From: Linnemannia elongata
Lineage: Eukaryota > Mortierellomycota > Mortierellomycetes > Mortierellales > Mortierellaceae
Assembly: GCA_036320915.1 (NCBI GenBank)
Contig: JAXBDG010000008.1
Coordinates: 310,001-374,000 of the forward strand
Length of the DNA: 64,000 bases
Direction of reading: 5' to 3'
This document shows, in pieces, positions 56,221 through 64,000 of the stretch. A program made the position numbers and the translations under genes. The notes beneath the pieces were generated by a model that was not told where the DNA came from, ran no database searches, and saw only the letters and a program-made list of their open reading frames with translations. The first letter of the stretch is position 1; each line of letters starts with the position of its first letter.

Positions 56221-58130
56221 TTAGCAAGCAACACCCTGCTTCCAGACACCCCAAGCAGCGGCAGAGGGAGTCTCACCTTGAGTCCACCACTGGTTGGTAT
56301 ACAAGTAACCACCATAGGTAACCTTAGTACCAGCGGTAGCATAGACCGTAGCACTGTTCCAAGCCGCAATACCAACACAAGGTCCACCAGGGAGCGAGGT
56401 CGTGGTCGAAGGAGGAGTGGTTGTCGAAGGAGGAGTTGTAACAGTGGGTGTCACAGTAATCGTAGTCGTAACCACGGTCGTCGCGGAGGTCGAAGCCGAA
56501 GCAGTCGACGTGGGAGTGGGGCCACGGACCTGGTTGAGAACATTAATCAACTCTCCGTTGAAATCGTACGACGCGTCCCAGAGCATGACACCCTTCAATC
56601 CAAGACTCTTGACATGGTTCACCTTAACAGTCAACGATTGAACATCATCATACGAGATGTAAGTCTTGGTAGAAGGCTGGAACAACCAAGGGGTTTGAGT
56701 CTGGTTATCCCAATGACGCGTCCACCCAGCAGCGGGGGAGTTAGGGCCCGCAGCAAGGGGACCACCACGGAGCTCCTTCCATTTCCATTGTCCACTCCAG
56801 CCGGATCCCTCGTTACAGTAGAAGTTGACCTCCTGGGAATCGCCGGGTCCACCCTTGGGGACGGTGGGGGAGAAGGGAACGTATTGAGTGATGGGGTTCT
56901 GGGTGTCCATGTTGACGTTTGCGGTGAGGGAGCGACCATAGAAGGCAGTGCCCATGACCAGCTTCTCGGCGGGCCAACCGGCGTTGCGCCATGAGTTGAT
57001 CGCTTGGACGAATCCGAAGGGGTCGCCAGGCGATGGAGGGGTGCCGAAAGGCGCGTTGGGGCCAGTCACTGAGCTCCACGATCCCATAATATCGTAGGCC
57101 ATAACAGCTATTAGTGTTAGGTAACAGAAAACAACCTTAGTTAGCCATGGCTACAATGAAGCTCTAACCATCGCATTGTTTTTCACACTTTACGAGTGAT
57201 GGATGGTTATCTTACAGATGAAGTCAAAGTAGGGGACATAGGCGGCAACGTTGCTCATGGGCGAGCCACCAGGACCGTCAAAAGGCTGGACACGGACAGC
57301 TGCAGTGATGAGCTTGTGCTTGGTAGGGAACTCGGCGTCCAAAGCAGCGCGCAATTCCTTCAACAGCTGCAAGTAGTTGGCAGAGTCCTGAGGCGAGAAC
57401 ACATTGCATGGGGCTCCCTCGCGTCCAGGGTACTCCCTATCATCATCAACGCCAAAAAGGACTGTTAGGGAAAAAAAACGATGCAATAGGAATACCAGCG
57501 TATTTTCACAAAAGCAAAAAAAGACGATGAAGGAAAAAAAAGAGAACATACCAGTCGATATCGATACCGTCCATACCCCATCCGTTAGGGTTCTCGGCAT
57601 CATTACCGTTGGTGTTCTGGCGAACAAAGACCAAGGCGTTGTTGATCCACGTCTTGCGGTAGGCAGCAGAGGCAGCAACAGTCGAGAAGGTCTGGGAACC
57701 AGTCCAGCCTCCGATCGAGATCAGGATAGGCACACCAGCGGCGTTACCGCGGGTAACCAGCTGCTGAATGTTGTCACCGTCGTAGTAGCGGTCGATCGTG
57801 ATCGTAGTTGGCGCAGCGGCACCCTTCCACATCACACCGAAACCGCTAAAGAAAAGAAAAAAAAGGGAAGGATATTAAGTATGTTAGTGCTCGTTGCCAG
57901 TAATTAGACGCATGAAAAAAGGTGTAATTGTACTAGGAAAAGAAGTGGGAAAGTGAGACTTACTAGTTGATGTGAGTGTACTTGCTCATGTCGAGGGCAG
58001 AGACTGGAACATCACCCCAGGGGACCCAGTATCCGACGACGGCATTGGTGCTGGCATCGCGCTTTGTCAAAGGGGCAGCCGTTGCAATCGCGACAACTGC
58101 TGCGGCAACAGAGAGGATGGAGAATTTCAT
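56221..58130 (-). CDS. Secreted GH18 chitinase with a C-terminal chitin-binding module (CBM5/12)
   Basis: A secreted enzyme that hydrolyses chitin beta-1,4 links, acting in wall remodelling or on foreign chitin. Four exons, 58130-57964, 57845-57552, 57436-57216 and 57107-56221, give 522 aa. A signal peptide (MKFSILSVAAAVVAIATAA) is followed by a Lys-Arg kexin-like site at 23-24. The GH18 barrel has ILISIGGWTGS, the catalytic DGIDIDWEYPG with Glu155 as proton donor (split by intron 2 within the Trp codon), VMAYDIMGSWS and GVMLWDASYD. A Thr/Ser/Pro linker of about 50 residues (probably O-mannosylated) leads to a module with AWNSATVYATAGTKVTYGG and TNQWWTQGETPS, the aromatic signature of CBM5/12. 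Clear assignment. Confidence 0.96.
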
Positions 58131-59113
58131 CGAAGGGAGAGAGGAAAGGAGGAGTGTGTTTGGCGGTTGAGGAAGTGAGAGAGAACTATAGAACGAGGAG
58201 AGAAAAATAGGGGGAGAGGGCTCCCTTTTTATTCATGCTATGAAGTGAACTAGGTCCTGCTCGGTTCAAATATTTGAACCGTGGTTGTCCAGGCAGGAGA
58301 TAAACTAACTCCCATGCCGACAAAAATGAAAGTAGCCATAAGAGTAATCCCCATCGCAAAAAAAAAAAGATATGGTTCAGGGGAAGGTCAGAGGAAAGGC
58401 AAACTATCTGCCTCTGTTCGCTGTTAACCGTGTTTACATTGTACTTTGTCCTTCTGTCCAATGTTAACAGCATGCGAGCACGATTTCCCATCGCCACTAA
58501 TCCGTGATATAATTTGTGATCAAGAGAGCTGATTGTCACACCCTAAATTACGTCGCACAGGAGGCAAGACGTTATCAGTCTCTCATCGTGCCCCACGTCC
58601 ACTCTTACTCCCTTTCTCCCTGTTCCGTGTCCGATGCGAGCGATTGAGATGTATTTGGATTGTCGCATGGACCCATTATTTTCGCGCTCTCCTTCCCTCC
58701 CTCCCCCTTCTGCCCTAACAGCAAACCATCCAATCCGGGTCATGCTCGGTGTGTAATTCAAGATGTTTATCTAATGTAGCATGCGAAAACACAATAAGGG
58801 TTCACCCAATGTCGTGTGTGCATCTGTAAAAATGCTCCACGGACGAGTAAAAAGAATGCGAGTTCCAGCAAAGAATGCATGATTTCTTCATTCTGGGTGA
58901 AAAAACTCTGCTGCCTGAAAAGTTGATCCTCATAGCATACTGATCTTGACCTTGCTCTGTGCCAACAGCCGAACAGCATCGGCATTCCTTTCCGTTTCCC
59001 TGACCTCATGTACAACAAAACAAAATAAAACCAGCCTCATTATCCCCGGCAGCTCATTCCTCCAGCCCAAGACGAGTGTAAACAAATACAACAAAAAACA
59101 ATGCCATCACTGA

Positions 59114-59164
<51 letters not shown>

Positions 59165-59946
59165 ACTCTTTTATTCACTCTTACTCGCCTCCCTTAAGAG
59201 CACCTTTTTTCTGTACCAAGGGAACAAGGGGCAAGATCGATTAAAAATAACAAACATCCGGATCAAGCAAGATAAAGAACAAAGGACCATTTGACATTCT
59301 CCAATTGGACCAAAGAGCATCAGATGCATGCAGGTAGATGATGCTATTTTATCCGAATTCAACTACGTTACCCAACAAGGATATAATCGCGCTCCGTGTG
59401 AACAGGGTCCAGCTTACACTTTAGGTTATCACTTCCTCCGCCTCCTCCACCACCTCCTCCCTCTCCTGCATCCAAATAAATCCATTCCAATCAACGATTG
59501 CGCTTGAGATGAATACGAACCGAGAGGGATATAGGGTGGGGTTGTAGGGTGGGGTTGTAGGGTTGGACAATCGTGTCCATAGATGATCTAGATTATGCAC
59601 GGCTTTGGACAAACATTACACCCCGCGCCAACTTTTTACTTCCTTTAACGCATCACATCGCACAGTTCTCGTAGTTAGGCAAGCTCACTGAGAGATATTA
59701 TTTTCCACGAACCCCCTCTTTCTTTATCTCATCAAGACATGTCACTAAACGGAAAGGGAGATGGAAGGATTGTGTACAGAGAGTCGCGCCAGATATTCAT
59801 TCAACGATGAAATAACAACACGAAGTCTACATCATAGTTCAAACCCGCTTTATCATTTCTACACGCAGCCCCCCACGCTCTAACTGTAGTGCACAGACAC
59901 ATGAGAAAGAGACTTATATTTTGTTTCGGGAATATAAGTAAGACCT
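58131..59946. other. Intergenic, no gene seen; long poly(A) tract
   Basis: Promoter side of the chitinase and 3' side of the hydrolase gene. It contains a 45-nt pure A tract at 59119-59163 and a tandem GTAGGGTGGGGTT-type repeat near 59535-59560. No supported coding gene. Confidence 0.5.
59119..59163. repeat. 45-nt poly(A) tract
   Basis: The longest homopolymer in the window. No retroelement-like sequence or target duplication was recognised beside it. Confidence 0.9.
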
Positions 59947-60955
59947 CTACTTGTTCCGTTGCTCAGAGACCTCAACAACCTTGCCACAGTAACCCGCAAT
60001 AATGTCAATCGTCTCAAGCGCGGCCTTGAACTGGTCCGGGTCGCTCCAGTCGCCACGGCCACCACAGAAGCCATGGTGCATGCTATCGAACCGCTTGTGG
60101 ACCGACTCGACCGCAAAATTCTTGTGCTTCACCGATTCCACCACCGGGATCTAAAACATTAGAATAACAAACAAATGGGGTTTAGTTCCGCTGTCTTGAA
60201 GCAATTTAGTCTACTCCTCTCTTTCCTCGTTTTTCTTCACTTTCCCACGTTTCGTTCATTCTTTTTCGGAAAAAAAAACATACCATGTCGTCTTCATCCT
60301 TCGTGGCAACAATAACCAACGGACACCTCACATCCTTAACAGTCTCAATCGTAGTCCTGCTAGGATGAGGTCCACCCACCGCCAAAAATACCGAATCCTC
60401 CTCCGAAGCAGCCTGGACAGCAATCCAAGTCCCCCAACACTGTCCAATGATCGAGAAGCTGGTACAACCGTCCGCACGGAGATCCTGCACGGCTGCTCGA
60501 ATGAGGGCGTCGAGGTGTGAGTTTTTGTAGTCGCCGTGTTGGGAGACCCATTCCATGAGTGCGGTGCGGTTGCCCATAAGTTCTGCGGCGGGGGAAGGTT
60601 TTTTGAACATATGAGGAACTGAGACCTGGAATCCTCCCTTTGCCAACGCCAATCTCTATATTGTTGTAAAGACAATCAAGACATAGTTTGATTAGTACTC
60701 CCTACAGAGAAAGGAACAAGCACTACACCGCATTAAAATAGAAATTGCTATTACGTCGAAGAATTGATATGTGGTGGGGTGGAATCCAAAGATATCATAG
60801 ACGCCGATGATGCCATGCTTGGAGTCCTTGGGTCCGGTGCGGTAGGTCAATCTGTCCTCGCCGTTGACTTTTGTTAGAAGGACCTTGTCGACGCCCTTGT
60901 TGACCCATTCGGCGTTGGTGGGTGGGGTGTTGCAGCAGGCTTCGACGAATGCCAT
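59947..60955 (-). CDS. Dienelactone hydrolase family protein
   Basis: An alpha/beta hydrolase with a cysteine nucleophile; cytosolic, small ester or lactone substrates, physiological substrate unknown. Three exons, 60955-60755, 60655-60284 and 60150-59947, all in phase 0, give 258 aa, the usual DLH length. The triad candidates are Cys140 in IIGQCWG, an Asp in the ATKDEDD turn at the end of exon 2, and the His of MHHGF (about 217). GVYDIFGFHP in exon 1 corresponds to the conserved GIVVxxDIFG loop. No signal peptide is present. The gene is divergent from the PITH-domain gene. Confidence 0.94.
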
Positions 60956-61866
60956 CTTTGTTTCTTGTTGTTTGTTGTGGATGAGGAAGGAATGGGCGTT
61001 TGGAAGATGAAGAAAGAAAGAAAGAAAGAAAAGAAGGAAAGTAAATGAAGCTTGTTACTTATGCTACTGGTGGGAATCTTTTCCGGATAAATGTTTCTTA
61101 AAAAGTAGAAAAGCGCCTGTTGGACTTGTTGTTGGTCTGCGGTCAATCATTGCGGGAAGGAAATAGAAAAACGGGCCTGGAACGTCGTCCTCCTTTGTCC
61201 CCGCATAATACGCTTTTGTTCATCATCACCACCACTATCCCTGACTCTTTGAATGCACAAGAACGACAAGAACGACCGCAATGCGGAATACAATGGATGC
61301 ACATCAGCCGGATACAAGTTTCGCCGGCGACAATTAGCATATCTATTTGGCACATCTTTATTCGTTCTTCTTTTCAAGACCAGTTTTCAATTGCATAGCT
61401 GCGCACGTCAATGAAAGGTGACCATAGCCAAGGCATCGTAACCTGTCCTCCGGGTCAATTGTTATCGAATGCCCTGTTCGAGGTACAGTTTGGACAACGA
61501 CGTTCAAAGATCCAATGAAATCCGATCCACACGTCCCGGATAAACCATCAGAAATACCCGCTACTTCTTTATGACATTCGCCTTCATAACCTATCTTGCT
61601 TCTCTAGTCGTCATAGTCGTATTTTACCTTCCTTCCTTGCCTCTCTTTTTGCCTAGCTATGGCGACCATGTGCTCAATGCAGCCTCTCCCTCCATAGGAC
61701 TCTTTTCGCTGCACTTTATCCGTAGACAACGTCGCGCGAAGATTGATGTTCTCTGATTCACAGTCACGTTCTTTTTTTCTTTCTCGGCACCAAGGGTTCA
61801 AAAAGTCTAACTTGGACTCCAGCGCCTCCTTCACCCACAACCAACCTTCAACAACAGACATTCACA

Positions 61867-63304
61867 ATGAGCCACCACTGCCACGACGAAGCACACGCCC
61901 ACGGACACGGACACTCACACGGCCATGGCCACGATGACCACGACCACGACCATGACGAATCGCCCGATTCCGGACTGGTCCACGAATCTCTCTACCAACG
62001 CATCGACCACGACAACGTCACCTGTCTCAACGAGGCCGAGCCCAACTCTGGGCGGAGTGTTCTCAAACCTTGGCATGAGAAGATGGACGATACCAAGGTA
62101 CCGTTTTTTTTGGGATCCTTTTCTATGGTTCTCCGTTGAAATTGACGGAGGTTTGATCATTGGATAACTTTGTGAGAATTCTGCCTCGTTGTACTGACAG
62201 TGTGCTTCTTTTCTTCTTTTTGTATATGAGCTGCTGGTAGTTTGTGGAGAGTGACGCGGATGAACAACTCATTTTCAGAATCCCGTACGTGAACAACTCA
62301 TGATATGAAGACACTTCCATAATTAAAGAAGAAGCAAAAGCAAGGCAGTTCTTTATTCATGGACGTCCTTGTTCAATCGGACTCAATGCACAATAACTAA
62401 ATTGACAACCCCATCCTCTCGTTACCGATCCATTAGATTCACAGGGCTGGTGAAGCTGAAGTCAATTACACTCAGGAATGACTCTGGAGAGACCGCACCC
62501 CGCAAGATGAAAGCGTATGTATATTGCCCAAGCATCGACACCCTGCCACGGCCTTAATCGCCTCCCACAACTCTCCCTGGGCAAATTATTACGTCATTTT
62601 CAAGTCAGGATCATGATAAAGGGGTCAACTTGCGCTAAAAGGAACGTGTCAAGGCTAACACTCTAACACATATTGGATCACGTTCCCTTTTTTTTTTGTT
62701 TCGACGGACTAGTTTCATAAACAAGGACGATTTGGATTTCGATAATGCAGAGTCAACCGTTCCGACTCAGGAATGGGATCTTGTCGAGGATACTCATGGA
62801 CAAGTCGCAGAGTACTCCACAAGGTACTTTTTTCCCCTTTCCTTACTTGGAGTGATATCATACGACAAGGGCCATTATCAACTGGCACTCGTACTCACAC
62901 CCATAACTGACAATTGGGCCTATTTTGGGCGGAACAAAATAACAATTAATAGGGTGGCAAAGTTCGCGAGCATCCGCAGCTTGACACTGTTCTTTAGTGA
63001 AAACTTTGGAGGTGATACCACCAAGATCAGCTTTATTGGACTTAAGGGCGAATTCTCCGAGGTAAGTTCCTCCTACTTTTCTATTAGCCTCACTGGCATC
63101 CTACGGAGGAAAAGAAACGAACCCATACAGTGCTTCAGGGACAGTAGAAACTAATCAAAGTTGTAATTATTTAACCTACTATATGAAAAAAAAATACCAT
63201 AGTTGAAGCGCGATCCGATTATTACGGTCTACGAGTTGCAGGCCAACCCCGCAGACCACAAGGTTCCAGGCATCAATGACGCCCTTCACCCCGAGTTTGA
63301 ATAA
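61867..63304 (+). CDS. PITHD1: PITH-domain protein (PITHD1/C1orf128 type) with a His-rich N-terminus
   Basis: The PITH domain is a small beta-sandwich that binds the proteasome in thioredoxin-like proteins; the stand-alone PITHD1 is linked to proteasome and transcription roles in animals. Six exons, 61867-62097, 62241-62284, 62437-62514, 62713-62823, 62953-63061 and 63203-63304, give 224 aa. Residues 1-32 alternate His with Gly/Asp (HGHGHSHGHGHDDHDHDHD), a likely metal-binding tail. The PITH core reads LNEAEPNSGRSVLKPW, FVESDADEQLIFRIPFTG, LKSITLRND, WDLVEDTHGQVAEYSTRV, SLTLFFSENFGGD, ISFIGLKGEF and ITVYELQANPADHK. This order and spacing match the family throughout. Confidence 0.95.
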
Positions 63305-63691
63305 GCCCCTTTCCCGCCCTTCCTCCACCTTACTCCAGTTTTTCAGGCCACGGACGTGGCTAGCTTGTCTCCCCCCAAGGTTATGGGGATGACAAACAAC
63401 GAATAGAGGAAAGGAGGACATTGCTCATTGACTTGAATAAAACACGAACGAACACAAGTTTTTGTGGGGTTGGGAGAACATGCAAAGGGGCTTACTCGAC
63501 GAAATAATTCGAAATTGATGTGAACAAAAAGGACGAGATGTGGCGGAGTTTGAGAGCAAAAAAAAAAAAAAAAATGTGTCTTTTACTGGCGAGTATAGTT
63601 TTGGTAATAATGAAAAAAAAATGCTTTTATGTGTATGTGCGTGTGAGAAAGATGGAATAATACTAGAAAGAAAAACGAACAAGAGTTACTT

Positions 63692-64000
63692 CTACTTGGC
63701 GGCGGCGGTGGCAAGTTTGAAGCGGTCAGAGTTCGAATCCAACCACGAAGAAACCCGCTCATAGACCGCAAACGTAACAGCCTGTCCAGGAGCAACACGC
63801 AACACACGAGGTGTAACACCCTTATAGAACGCCCTCCATCCCTCATTCTTCAAAATCGATCCGTTAACATCCTTGAACCTAGCCCAGCCGCTCAAACCCT
63901 CAGGGTTGGGCGTCTTTTGAATACGGGTCTTGACAATATCAATAGGGTTGTTCACAAGGGGTCCCATAGCTCCGGAAATAAGTCCAATGGTCGCCGACTG
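63692..64000 (-). CDS. Mitochondrial carrier, probably succinate/fumarate (Sfc1 type), C-terminal part
   Basis: The frame is open to the window edge and ends at 63692, so only the last repeat of the carrier (about 102 residues) is present. It has the third-repeat signature PxD/E-x2-K (NPIDIVKTRIQK), then EGWRAFYKGVTPRVLRVAPGQAVTFAVYE, ending with a short tail. ITPR(V)(M/L)RVAPGQAVTF is characteristic of Sfc1/Acr1-like carriers, which exchange cytosolic succinate for mitochondrial fumarate. The carrier type is inferred from this segment only. The 5' exons are outside the window. Confidence 0.85.
   Translation of the reverse strand, partial: QSATIGLISGAMGPLVNNPIDIVKTRIQKTPNPEGLSGWARFKDVNGSILKNEGWRAFYKGVTPRVLRVAPGQAVTFAVYERVSSWLDSNSDRFKLATAAAK

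Noticed and set aside
56149..56994. 281-aa plus-strand frame over the chitinase
   Set aside because: It is antisense to the GH18 exon and has low-complexity Arg/Ser content. The minus-strand frame carries the catalytic motif.
59119..59163. Poly(A) tract as the tail of a retroelement
   Set aside because: No element body, 3' UTR similarity to the LINE copies, or flanking duplication was found.
1..64000. CRISPR array, bacterial operon structure, rRNA genes, telomere repeats
   Set aside because: I looked for spaced identical repeats, rRNA signatures and telomeric runs and found none. The minisatellite at 29708 is degenerate and irregularly spaced.

Overview
This window is nuclear DNA of a filamentous fungus, most likely an early-diverging one of the Mortierella type (Mortierellomycota). 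The reasons are: many short introns of GT(A/G)NGT...AG form; ordinary fungal genes (PacC/Rim101, the flippase kinase Fpk1/NRC-2, a DUF3336 patatin lipase, a GH18 chitinase); a gene for NELF-A, which the model yeasts lack; several tiny TATA-driven genes; and non-LTR retroelement debris. The exact taxon is inference. All exon coordinates were worked out by hand from splice signals and reading-frame continuity. Intron phases close for every multi-exon model, but none has been checked against transcripts.

Layout. 0-10 kb: a small ORF, RPS22 (uS8) and glucosamine-6-phosphate deaminase on the minus strand, then two paralogous micro-proteins head to head. 9.8-15.4 kb: an 11-exon patatin-like triacylglycerol lipase. 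Its first intron carries about 1.3 kb of GC-rich, actinobacteria-like DNA with an intact intronless adenine/adenosine deaminase, the tail of an upstream bacterial reading frame and part of another open frame downstream. 16.7-22.8 kb: pacC (+) convergent with FPK1 (-). 23-32 kb: gene-poor, with small or unrecognised genes and repeats. 32.9-36.9 kb: a very Gln-rich bHLH transcription factor. 38.6-44.9 kb: a large TRP-like ion channel with a long propeller-like N-terminus. 45.5-48.5 kb: a pirin pseudogene and a six-exon gene with a possible PD-(D/E)XK core. 48.6-51.2 kb: a repeat cluster with a 165-bp tandem duplication, tRNA-Arg(ACG), a tRNA-like poly(A) element and two 5'-truncated LINE copies, each of the three preceded by the same 15-mer. 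51.4-53.9 kb: NELF-A. 54.5 kb: another micro-gene. 56.2-58.1 kb: chitinase. 59.9-63.3 kb: a dienelactone hydrolase divergent from a PITH-domain protein. From 63.7 kb: the C-terminal end of a mitochondrial carrier running off the window.

No operon or gene cluster is evident; the genes are individually transcribed. Loose functional themes are amino-sugar and chitin use (GlcN6P deaminase, chitinase), lipid and membrane homeostasis (lipase, Fpk1) and transcriptional control (PacC, bHLH, NELF-A).

The most unusual object is the bacterial deaminase segment inside the lipase intron. The sequence alone cannot decide between a very recent horizontal insertion and an assembly chimera. The NELF-A gene and the three retroelements joined at one repeated 15-mer are the next most interesting.
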